From positions 2,356,001 to 2,420,000 of the forward strand of contig JAGUCH010000005.1 of the NCBI GenBank assembly GCA_019096065.1: a stretch of 64,000 nucleotides of DNA. Reading direction: 5' to 3'. The notes beneath the pieces are model-generated. The model worked only from the letters and a program-made list of their open reading frames with translations, was not told where the DNA came from and made no database searches. Each line of letters begins with the position of its first letter. Positions within the stretch are counted from its first letter, which is position 1. The DNA comes from Paracyclopina nana. Lineage: Eukaryota; Arthropoda; Copepoda; Cyclopoida; Cyclopettidae. The translations under genes and the position numbers were made by a program. Positions 13,101-25,300 of the stretch are shown here, piece after piece.

Positions 13101-16100
13101 GAGTAGCAGAGAGAATGCGCGCACGCGGAACTAACTTGATCGGCATGATTCACTCAACCTCGCTGAATTATTTATAGGGTGAATTATTGAGCGTTGAAGC
13201 GCATCATTTTTCTTATATATGTATGAGATATATGAGTGCATTGAGTAGCATGTTACAACGCTCAGCTTCTCCTTCTTAAAAGCTTAACATTGCCCTGCCC
13301 ATTTTTGTATGCATTTCAAAAAGATGATGAGAGAAAACGAGGTGGGCTCCAAATTGAATTTACTCAGCCCACGTGGGATGCGCAACAGCGGCTTATTTTA
13401 CTATAGGAGAAGTATAAGTGCTCTCGCGTTTTTAACCCGAAAAATTCCGTTGTTGCTCCACATTTTGCGCCCAAATTCCCAGCATTGCATTGACACCGCC
13501 ACGAACGACGAGGACGAGCTGTTGCTGTTGTTGATGGTTGGGTCACAGCAACGACTATACTATAGCATATACGACTGCAACAAAAGAAACGCATTATTGG
13601 CGTTTCCATATAGGATACTATGTGCAACATTTTTCACGATGATGCACTTCGAGCCATGATGCTGAAATTGATGAGATATTTCCATTGTGAAAAGTGATCG
13701 TGATTTCCGCGGCCTTCTTCTTAGGCGGAACAAACAATAGTCTTGATATGGTAAGTTGTGACCTAAGCATTGAATTTCTGGGTCCCAGCAGCAGCAGCAA
13801 TTGTACACATGGGGTGAATATGGACCATTTGGTCCTGGATTGCATCCAAAACGAGGCTGAAGCCTGCATGCACAGCGAGAGAAGTGACTTTTTTCCAAAG
13901 TTGAGAATCAGCAAAAATCACCCAATTTATAGCATTATTTAACCTAGCACGTAAATTGAATAAAATATAGAGAGTAATTTTACAAATGGCACTTCTCGTG
14001 AGATGACAATGAAGTGATTTTCAGCCCAAGTTTCCAACCGTGTGAGTGAGTGGTTGGCTTTTTGTGTCATCCCATTTGGCTTGAAATATCTTCTCATAAA
14101 CTGATGAACTCAGATCAATTCTGCTGAACCCAATTTATGAGTAGCTGAGGTCTTTTGGAAAATTATTCAAATCGCCATAAAGAGTTGCAAAATATATGGC
14201 CTGCTCCTGCCACCTTGCCAAAATTCTAATTCAAGGCTCTGGAAATGTGGGCTTAAAAAGAGAAGCAGTTCACGGCTACAGGGAGGGTGTTGAAAATTGG
14301 ACATAAAAGATTTGTCCAAGAAAAAAATCCCCAAATCATTTCCTTTGTGCATGGTGTCCCATTTCCATTTTAAGAACTTTTCAGCAGCAGCAGCACACTG
14401 GCCGCAATTTATAGTGGCATCATGCGAGAAAGTATTTTTCGTCGTAATTATGATATTTGGCAAGCGCCAAACCAAAGTCTTGGGCAACTTTTTCTCTCTG
14501 CATGAAGATGAGCATTTTTAGCCTGAATTTTCCCCAGTTTGCGAGCGTTGACCCTCCGCGCGCCATCCCAAGTTTTGTCCACATTATTACGTGGCTCGAG
14601 GCCATTTTTCTGCAGCAAAAAATAAAAAGTCACGCGATTTGATACGAGAGACCACCTGAAAATGAGAGCTTGGACATGTGCCCTAAACATTATTGGACAA
14701 GACAGGACATTAGTGGACACTACACAGTAGATGTCTACAGTTTTACAATGGCCGTTTTTGGGACTGCCAAAATAATGGACCAAAAAAGTATAGTTAAGAA
14801 AAAAACTTGCATCTCAATAATGCAAGTAAAAATGAAGGCCATGGTTACTTTGGTTTGGTGTCTCATTTGGCACAAATAGATGCTACATAGCTGCAAGTGT
14901 AATTGATACTTGCTGTCATTGGGGTGGAAATTGGGCTCTTTGTTAGTTGTCATGTTTGAAGCTGATCTTTATCATGAAAATGGCCTGGGTGAATGCTCTT
15001 TATTTACAACTTTATTGTTCTCTCTTGCAGAGCTGCTGGCACCAAGATGGAGTTTGGCCTGGAACTAATGTATAGTTTATGATAAATCAAGCTCCATTAG
15101 TCAGCAGAATTTCAAAGATTTTCACACCAGGAGCTCCTCTCCTGGGCATTCAAAACAAGTGGAAAAATGCCAGATTTTATTCCTAATGGCATAACTGCAG
15201 CCAGCCAGAGGTTTGACCTTTCCTCGTCATCATGTTGGTGTCGAGCTGATTTCCATCTCTCCAAATTGGAGATCGCTGGAGAATTCTGCACTGAGCAACT
15301 TGTGAATGTGTATTCATCATAATCAAGTCTTGGGTGATCAACAAACCCATTCGACCTGGCACCCAAGAAAACGGTCAAGAATGACTCACCTCCATGGCCA
15401 CAAAGAGCATTGCAAACACATTTGCATCACCACCTAAAAAGTGAGTCATATCCAAATTAAAAAGTATATGCAAAGAGAAAGTTGCCTTCACTATATTGCT
15501 ATTGATAAATTGCAGCCTTTGGAGGCTCACAACGAAAATTGATGTCAAGTTTGCCTCTCAGGTCATTCGAGTTCAACGGTTTTGCATCTGCCCGTCTTAT
15601 ATTCAACATGTGTGCGCATGTCAGACAATTCTACAAAAATCAGGACAGTTCACACAATGGGTTAATGACACTCCCCTTGCCCCTACTACACTGATTATTT
15701 ATGCAGTAAAATACTGGTAATGCACGAATAAGAATTTGAGTGAAAAAGGGGATGTCTGACTGGTTCGCTCATTCGAGATGCAGATCACAGTGGTGAATGG
15801 AAACGACCAACGGTTGTTCATATTCAAAGTTTCTCATCCGAAAAATCAATCAGTTCAAAATTGCTATGGAGCCTTACCTGCAAAATGCAATAACCGCCTT
15901 TTTCCACCATTATTATGCGCTACAGAAGAAAACCAATTTATCGTAGATATGCCCATAAAATGATCAAATAAAGCACACAATTTATGGCACACATTAGGTT
16001 TCTGACCTATCTGCCATTGTTTCGTAGATGAGCTTGTAAGTATGCCTATTAAAAGTAACTGCAGTAGGGCTTTGATATAGGCACAAAAAGCTCCAAAAAT

Positions 16101-18325
16101 GGAAAAATCAATTTCTCTGCAATGCGTAATAAACTAAAACAGTCACTGAAATTCGTGAACTGCGATGCGTTTCAGGTTGCGTGAGGCAATTCTGAAATGT
16201 TCCGATTATTTTTCCGCTCGCTCTCTTTTTTATAGTGAGCCTGTGGAATGGTGCCAAAAGTTCAACATATTTGGAGAGGAAACATGGCCATAAAATCGGG
16301 TGAATTTACAGTACACACACCAACTCCCAACTGTTTTTACTGCGAAAACTTGGCTACTCGCTGTGCCTTTGAAATAAAATTGCCATCTGAAAAGATGCAA
16401 CCTAATATAGCCATAAAGGCCGAAAAGTGGCCTTGAGCCGCACCAGGCCGCGGCCTTTTTAGGAAATCTGAGTTACACACTTTCTCCAGCCTTCATCGTA
16501 GTAGAAGAACGGCAGTGTTGCCAGATGTCAAAGCAAAAATCTCATTGACTTCCGAAAAACTGTATTCACCTGTATTTTCCTGAAAAATTATAAAATCAAG
16601 TATGCTTTCAATTAATCTATTAAAAAAGAATTTTAATGCTTCGCAGTGTTTCAAGTGGGCCATAAAACAGCATTACTATTCTTCTTTTAGTGGCAAATTG
16701 AAAAAAGTTGGACTAAAGTTTGAAAAGCTCTGAATACATTATTAAAGTGTGCGGTGCTTTCTTTCCTCTATGAAGCTCTATCTGGGAGCTCTGTATTGCA
16801 CGGCGAAGAAGCAAAAGGCCTTAGAGCGGCGCTCGCTTTTGAGAAGGCCGAAAAGTGGGCTTGGAATGCCCAGTGTGCAGCAGTGTTAGCTACTACTAAC
16901 AACATAATAGTAAAAGCATCAAAGAAGAAGAGCAGCACCACTTGCTTTCACTTTCCACCACACAGCAGCTTTCTTCCACCAGAAACTTTTTTTGGGAGCC
17001 AACAAATAAAAATCCCTTTTAAGCAGTGACATTACTTTTTCCCCACAACAAATTGACTCTACAACTCAGGTAAAAAAAGCTTATCTTGCAACATAGGATT
17101 TTATCAAATATTTTTGCCCTTGAGTCTTATCGTATTTACGCATTAATGTCATCCTTGATTATAAGATTTTCATATAGTAGAAAAAAGATGAATGATTCAT
17201 TGTCAATTTGATAGCTGTTTTAGCTGTATTACCATGAGCTCACTCTTATCACTTCGGCTTTGCCTTTCATCTGCAAAGGAAAAATACAGAGCTTTTAAGT
17301 AAATTGGACCAGCAACTTCTCTACTCAGGTTAATTGATGGCATAATCCCATTGAAAACACTTTTGGATCGGAAAGTCAGGTATGAAAGTTAGATGACAGG
17401 CACACGCAAGCCTACAACAACCAACTAGCATGCATGTTGCAATTTAAAAGGCCTCGAATACAATTAATCTGGAAAAACGAGATGTACTATGTAATACAGG
17501 AATACAGGCAATGGGTAAATATTTGCTTTGAACTGAGAGAACATGTAAAATTGTGTATGCCAACATGCAATGATGCAGTTATTAGTAACACAGCAATATT
17601 TTTATTGGAGAATTGTTGTACGTATATGCTAGATAAGCGTTATTGGTTGTTGCGTGAGGTGTAATCCTTTGAGTGATGTGCTATGCGAGTTGCATATTTG
17701 GATGATTTTGTTGCATATAGTGTACTTCCATAGCAGCTATAAGGCGACCGCTGCGTACAGTTTGTTCAAAGGAAAACAGCACTTTTTCAGCCTTCTGAGG
17801 ATCACAGAGGCCTGATTGTGTAAGCAAGTCTGAGGCTTATCTTGGCCAGACTTTTCCTGGAAAAGTTAAATGGAGGAGCTGCATGGAAAGCTGTTTAGAG
17901 TTGGCAGCAAAATTGGCTGAAGTCGAGCTTATATACCTCAGCAGACAAAATATCTTGTGAGAGGCTTTTTTATGTAATTTAACCTGGCTTATTCTATTGC
18001 CAATATACGATCTTTGTATACAGAGTGTCCCACCATAAGAAGTGAAAATAATGTTAGTTGGGTAGACTAATACGACAAATCACTACTTTTTTAATAACCA
18101 ATAATATTAATTGGGACTTGGTAAGACATTTTTAAAGTGGAAATACCAAGCCCAAATTATCCATTCATCAGCCCTAAACCAAGCCAATGAAAAAGCTCGA
18201 ATTTCCAGTTTACTATTTAGAACTAATAAAACTTGGCTTGATTTGGCGCATGTACGGTATAAGGGCAACTGTTTCTCTTCTGAATATATGCATGGGATTT
18301 CGTGTTTCAGGCACAAAAATCCAAA
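10131..18325. other. Long AT-rich intergenic region
   Basis: No exon chain, RNA gene or transposon recognised. A CTCF-like site lies at 12107-12122. The last part (about 18.0-18.3 kb) should contain the promoter and 5' UTR of the next gene; an acceptor-like CAG ends at 18310, so the leader is probably spliced. Confidence 0.5.
12107..12122 (-). promoter_or_regulatory. CTCF-like insulator motif
   Basis: The minus strand reads CCGCTAGATGGCGCC, which fits the known CTCF consensus (CC-N-S-YAG-R-K-GGC-R-S). It is one of six exact TAGATGGCG copies in the window. Binding is inferred from the motif alone. Confidence 0.4.
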
Positions 18326-21300
18326 ATGGATGTGGTGGAGCTGTCAAAAAACCAAGACATTGTGAGCAAGTTGAAATCCCTACCTGACATTTACTGCCCG
18401 AATTTGCTCCAACGAGCCCTTCACGAGCTCGAGTTTCTCAAGCACTTCGACACGAACAGACACCTCTATTACCATGAAGCTTTTGTCACATACTCAATAA
18501 TTCGGTATGAAAAGTATTGGATGCCTTTGTTGGCGCAGGCCTCGAAAACTTCCGAAGAAGACTTATTGTTGGCCCCACCCCGTGACATTCATTGGGTTTG
18601 GCACGTCCACATGTTGGCCCCCGTGCAATACAATACAGACTCAAAAGCCATGACTGGCAGGGAAATTGGCCATGAGCTCAAGCCATGGCTGGTGTTTGAG
18701 AGGATGCGAACGAAAACAAGGGCCATTTGGGAGAAGAGTTATCCTCAGGTGCCATTCGAAGTGGACTTGAGCCATCTGGAGAGCAATCCGGAAGTCTTGG
18801 ACAAGGAGGCCTCTGAAATCACCTATGACATCAAATCAGCAGCCCTGAGGTATGCAAAAAAAGTTTTTGCATATTTCAAGATGAACAAATATGATTTTGC
18901 AGGCAAGGTGCATTTTACTACCAAGTTTCACTGGACCACTACAAGGATATGGAGTTCCTTGAGGACGCGTTGCTCCGCTATAAAATGTACCTCTATTTGA
19001 AGCAGCAGAACCCTGACAAGTTCCTGGTGCCTTGCTACGACATGGACCTCATTTGGCACACGCATCAAGTGCATACGCTCTACTACAGCAAGGATACCAC
19101 CGCCATTTTGGGATTCGTCCTCAAACACGACGACTCTGTGAATGATAGGTAAATCCATGGGACAACCGCTAGAGGGCGCCACTGTTTGTTTACAATTGAG
19201 CGACCATTCCCATTCAATACGTTTTCGCCTTTCATTCGGCGAAAGCGCCATAAAGGTGAATCCTCGATCACAACAACTCTGGTTATTTCAGGGCTGCTGG
19301 GTCCAGGCTAAATAATGCAGATGAGATGACAAGACAGCTCTGGAGCGACGAGTTTGGAGTGACTTTTGCCAGGCCTGGCTCAATGTTTCGCGGGAATCCA
19401 CCATATGGCAGGTTACACCCTCTTTCAGAGACTTTCCAGAAATCCCTCCTACATCCCAGGAAGATCGATGTCCAGATTGACAAGATCCAAGTCAGCTCCT
19501 TGCCCACAGATCATCCATTACCAGAGGAGGCCGTCCTCAGCCTCAGCCTCATCTCCGCCTCGGGGAAAAAGGCCTCAAAGACCCTTTTCAAGCGAGGCTG
19601 CACCCTCAAAAAGGCTGCGAGCGTGGACGAGCCAGTGACTGAGATCACATCAGAAAAACCAGGCGATCCTCTGGTCAAATTTTCCATTGGCCATGATGAC
19701 TTTCCCAAGCTGAGATTTAAGCTGGGCAAGCATAAGGCCGGCCTTGAAAGGCTGCTACCTCAGCGAAGGCACAGCTTGGCTTCCTCTGATTCGCCTATTG
19801 ATATTTTTGGCCTTTTGCCCAAAGAAAAGGACGAGTTATCGACGGAGCCCAAGGACATCTGCTTGGCTCACAAGTTGGCCACCAACAACGGCAACGACGA
19901 CTCCAACTCGTCCAAGGAGCACAGTCCTGAAGCTGTGGAGACCACCGTGTCCATGGAGTTGTCCAACGAGAGGTTTGGCAAGTCCAAGGGCATTTCTTTC
20001 AAGATCATGGTGGGCTCCTTTTACGAGTGTATCATGCCAGAGGACGTTGAGCCACTGTGGGGCCCGATTCCATTGCAAAAACTGCCAAACGACTGCCCCA
20101 ACACATGCAGGGCAGTCACTCATGGGTAATTTATATGTTGGCTAGATTTGTTTTCAACGGAAATTACATATGTGACCAAACTATTTTGGCCACGCGCCAT
20201 TTAAAAACGCCAAAATGCTCATGCAACGAAAAATCCACTTCTGGTAATTCTGCCATTTTTTGGACGGTAAATGGCGCCATCTAGAGTTGAAGTGCAAAAA
20301 CGCATTAAATACTGTAAGCATAAAGCTGAATGTTGTTTTCAGGATACTCAATTCGAATGGAGAGAGGCCTATGACAGCCTACTTGATCCACTCAATTCCT
20401 CTTAGGCAATCAGCAGTCCAGATTTTTGCAGGGGACAAAATGTCTGTTGTCGCCCATCTTGTCGGCCTCGAGCAGATTGGCTATGAGAAAACACTCGGCA
20501 TGTCCCTTGGGGTAATAACTTTTTTATTGGCTAAAAGCCTCCCTTTTCCCATGCTTCACGCTCTAGGTTATGAAAGCTGACCACACGTGGAGGGCAATGC
20601 TACTTAAGGACAACGAAGGAGATTGGGGCCTTTGTGTGGCTACCTGGAGGGGCATGAAAAAGGGGACTCCTGGTGTTGCAGGTGAGTTTAAACTGCAGCT
20701 AACGAAAAAGGCCAAAATTGCACTGAAAAGAGCCTCATTTGCAGGAACCAAAGAGAAAAGAGGCACACCGGGTGTCCGAGGCAATCCAGGCCATCTAGCG
20801 ATGAAATTTTTCAACTTGAGGGACCGCACAGTGCCACCAGTTTTCGTCATGGTCCAAAATCCCAACAATAAAGTCTACATTCACAGCCTGGCCTTTGATT
20901 TGAAGAAAGGCACGATTCGCGTGGATTCGAGCGAAAAAGACGTTGTGCAATATGTGGCCTTGGCCTTTGTGACTTCAACATTATACCTCTTGGTGCAGCC
21001 GAGACCTCCTGTCTTGCCTTCAAAGGAAATGGCCATGAAGAGAGGCAACAAATCGGTAATTAAGGCTGACTTTTTCCATTCCTGCCTTTAGGCCCTTTTC
21101 TCAATGCTCTTCTAGGAACACTTTGACCAGTTAAACTGTTGTGGCAGTGGCAGGATTCAGCCAGTAAATAAACAATGCTTTTGTAAAACAGTCACTTCCC
21201 ACAATATTATTATTATTATTATTATTTTGTTTCTTGATTATTTGCACTTTGCATTAAACCACCCTGCTGCAGTAGATTTGAATACAAAAATTCTTCACAA

Positions 21301-21932
21301 GTAGTGGAATTTCTGCTTTGAAGAAAAAGTGCTGTAAGAGCAACTTTTTTGCTGACCCTCTTGAAAAAGCATCTTAGTCCAGAAGTGAAGCCACTCTTGA
21401 AAGCTCTTAACATACCGTTTGTTGGCTCTTCTGCAGGTGAAGCCATTGTATGAAGAAAATGACAGGAGTCTCATGCTGTACGCTTGCGGCTGGCAAGAGC
21501 CAGATAGCATCCCTAGCAATGTTGTACTCAGAAGACACCAACAAGACATGAAAAAAAGCCAAAATAACGGTGGCTGTGCTGCTTGCTACTGTGGCGCCTA
21601 CTTCCCCATAGATGGCGCGTTTGATGGAGATTATGATTATGCCGTTGATTCTGGAGCTTGTGGGGGTAACTAGTAAAAATTATGTGACTAACTGCCATTA
21701 TATTCATTTTCTACTTTTTTCCTTAAAGGCTGTGGTGGCTGTGGAGGTAATTATTCAACTACATTTTCAAGATTTCTTTTCCCTTGAACTTTTCTTTTTC
21801 AAATTGTCTAAGGTTGTGGAGGTTGTGGTGGATGTGGAGGATGTGGTAGTTGCGGAGGTAACTTACTTTCATCCTTAAGAATAACAGTAGTTACAATTAT
21901 TTTTCGTAGGATGTGGAGGTTGTGGAGGATAA
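18326..21932 (+). CDS. Glycine-rich domain-containing (DUF1399/GRDP-like) protein
   Basis: Ten coding exons in phase: 18326-18849, 18903-19148, 19292-20125, 20343-20511, 20567-20681, 20745-21055, 21437-21665, 21729-21746, 21813-21857, 21910-21932; 837 aa. The start ATG follows an acceptor at 18310. The N-terminal half has the two signature blocks of DUF1399/GRDP proteins: DIHWVWHVHM (about residue 90) and DLIWHTHQ (about residue 225). The middle (exon 3) is low-complexity, Ser/Lys/Glu-rich. The tail is a Gly-Gly-Cys repeat encoded largely by exons of 18, 45 and 23 nt. There is no signal peptide, so it is probably cytosolic. Plant members are linked to stress and growth signalling; the arthropod role is not established. 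A CTCF-like site lies in the intron at 19166-19180 and another at 20275-20283. Confidence 0.85.
19166..19180 (+). promoter_or_regulatory. CTCF-like motif in GRDP intron 2
   Basis: The sequence CCGCTAGAGGGCGCC is a near-consensus CTCF core 18 nt after the exon 2 donor. A second copy (minus strand, TAGATGGCG) is in intron 3 at 20275-20283. Inferred from sequence only. Confidence 0.4.
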
Positions 21933-22308
21933 ACTTTTTTCTTACAAAAATGTGATACCTTCCCCGATGCTTAAGGCAATTTTCGCTTTAAATTTCCAAG
22001 AAGACCAGACTGAGATTCCTCGACACATTTTTAATTTAGTATGAAATCCAGCATTGAGTCCCCAAGCACTTATGCAGTTACTATGTATAAGCATAATTTA
22101 GTGGAAGTTTCACATTGGAATAATGAATTCGACATTGTTAGAGATAAAAGAAGTACATGTTCAGAAAATAATGAATTCGGAGATAACAGCCGGAACTTGG
22201 ACGCTTCTCCCGAAGAAGGAATTTATTGCAACATTCTATGCATAATTAATGGAATTAATTATAGAGCATTAGTATAATTTCATTGTGATACTTGAGATTG
22301 AGAATAAA
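21933..22308. other. Short intergenic gap between convergent genes
   Basis: Holds the 3' ends of the GRDP gene (+) and the chloride channel (-). No separate gene seen. Confidence 0.5.
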
Positions 22309-25300
22309 TTAAGCCACAATATCGTCAGTGCGACTTTGCAATGAGAGGTAGTAAATCCAATATGAGAGATTAAAAATGGCAAAGATCAGGGGAAAAATGA
22401 TGCGCGCAACCACGTCAATTCTTTTGGCGCGAGATTTGAATTTGCGCGCCATCACTTGACCCAGATTGAACGACGGGCAGCATTTCCGCTTTGGCCTGCG
22501 AGCCAGACTTTTGGCGCTTGAATTCACTACAGGAAAAAATCAAAATATATCATAATGTAAATAAAATGTACGAAAAAAATTACATGAATCTTCCAAGCAT
22601 TTGGCAAGGCCGATATTATTATCCAAATCCTCTTCAAGAAACTGGTGATTGGTGAAAATTCGTGTGGGTGGATTTGGCGGGATTTGTCCTCTATATGAAG
22701 GAGTTCCGGGAGGGTTATTGTGGCCATTTCTGATCAGAATTGGCTGTTTGAATCTATCAGCGGTGGTAGCTGCTGCAGCAGCCCCTAAAAGTATGGATTC
22801 TCCAATTCTCCGGAGGTTTCGGTCTCCCTTTGGCCTTCTCCCCTAAATTACGCATAAAAATACGCAAATGAAGGCAAAAATCAATAATTTTTGGTCGTAC
22901 CAGCAAAACAACATTGTCATCATCATATTTTTTGGTGTAATCAACCTCATCGTCATCTTCACCATAATCATTGCCAATGTAGCCCCTTCTTTTATCACCC
23001 CTATGAAAGCAGGAAAGGTTACGTGAATGCAGACTTGGACGTTGCGCTGTATAAATACCTAGATGCGTAGTTAACAAATGCGAATTCGAGTAATGCAGAA
23101 AATACAAAAATGACGCAAGCTCCTGACCACACATCAATTGCTTTTGTGTATGCCACTGGTGGCAAGGATCGGTTCACTCCAGCAGTTTGAGTGGACATTG
23201 TCAGCAATGTGGTGACTCCAAGTGAGACTCGAGCTGGAACTGATTTGGAGTCTAACCAGAATGACACCCATGACACAATCACTAGCATGCATGATGGCAC
23301 ATAAATTGTCAGCAGGTAGTAGGAAAATTCACGTTTGAACACGAGCAGGACTTTGAGGCAGCTGTATTCTCCTGCAAACAAAATACAGAAAAGTTGTATC
23401 AAAGTGATGATGGATGTGATAATAATTATATCGTGTGTCAGAATCTGATATTTATCAAGACCACATTGTGCTTTTTTTTCTTCCTTTTAATCCTTCTTTT
23501 TTGTTGTGCCATAATCTTGCTGATATGGCGAAAAGGAAAGCTAATTCGGTGTTTTTTTTCAGAGTATCACCTGTATTTGTCTTGGAGTTGCAGTAATCAG
23601 TGGAGAATTTCTCCAGTTTGAACCTTGGCAAATTGAGATCTTTGACAATCTGGACTGGCTCTTCTTGCTTCCACCGATAGACCAAATCTGCAGTTGTCCA
23701 CCCATCTGTGATAAAAAGACATGTAATGACGTATGAATACAGATACTAAAGCTTACAGCTAGCTATTCGCATCTCGCAGAATTGCCGGTCGAGTGGATAC
23801 AATTTGAGGTCCATCGGACATGCCAGTGTCAGAGATATTCTGTGTTGAATCAAAAAGTAGAAATATACTATAAGTTACACACAATATCGACTTTTCTCCC
23901 ACCTTATGCTGTACAAAACTCGTCCCGTTGGAAATATTCGAATGTAAACGTTCGGTACAATTATGTCATGGAAGTGGCCCAATTTTTCATTCTGTAATAA
24001 AATGCAGAAAAGTTAAAGACCACGAATAAAGGCAAACCCATTTAAGATTACTATCGGTTTGAACTACAGCTGTTATCGGTAAAAATAGTATTATACATTG
24101 TATTTTTGGACGAATGTTAATCATTTTGCAACTCGACAGAAGTAATTGCTCAAGTCATGAAAAAAGTCGTACAAAATGCAAATGCTTTCTTTTTCGCAAC
24201 TATTGAAATTAATAATATTTTCTACGAAACAATAAAATATGTATCGGCTCCAATCCATATAGGCACGATAGTATATTGATTAAACCGCAAAAAAGTGAAA
24301 AAGAATTCTATACCTGGAAAAATGTATCCGGCATCCACACTTTATCTGTTTCGGTCATGGTCAAATATTTGAGTTTTCCTGCAAGAGAGGAAAAAGTTGG
24401 CAAATAGTTTGATTTTTGCCACTATTTTTTTATTGTTTCTTGCTGTCACATACCATGGTAGTCATTGTAAGTGAGCCTGGGATCGATCCAATCTTCCCTG
24501 AAGGTAATTTGAACACTGTATTCCTGTAAGCAAAAACGTAATCGCCATAAATTTTCCAGGTTAGTAGGGCTGTAGTATTGATTGCAGAATTTACAGGGAA
24601 AACTGGAAGGAAAACAGAGAGCTCACAATCAAGGTTGGAAAACGACATTTTCCCATAATTTGAATGGAAGTAAAAATAGAAACGGAAAGAAAGAGGAAGA
24701 ACTCTAATACTCACCATTTTGATATCATCTATTTTATCAATTGATCTAAGAAATGTATTGACAAAGACAACAGTGGGAGCATTATCGCCAAGATATCCTC
24801 CTAAAAAGATCGAAAATTCGCTATGTTGGGACGCTCAAAAGTAATCTACAATTAGTATACAATATACACAGTTTAAATACATTATACACAATACATCGAA
24901 TTCATGCAAAATGTAAGGTATCAGAGGGGAAAAGACGAATAATTATCTACTATGGAAAAAAGAGTGTGCAACTTTTTTTCTCGGTCTCTCTCACCATTTT
25001 GACGTCATCGATTCGCGAAATACTTCTCACGTAGAGATTGATTCTTATTTGGGCTGGTGCATCTAAAAAAGGTGGAAAAATGGCTTTTGGTCTTAGTCGC
25101 AAATTATGTTGACTCCATTTTGTCTTAAATGGTTTTTGGGCAAGGTGCTTTGAAGCAAACTCAGGATAGCAATTATTATTATTCAAGTGCGCCAATCGAT
25201 TTTGAGACAAAATGGACAAACTTCATTGAAAAATATAATTGATGTGTTTGCACTTGAGGTAACTTTGTAGTAATTGCTCCTGCATTGAATATTCTGTGCA

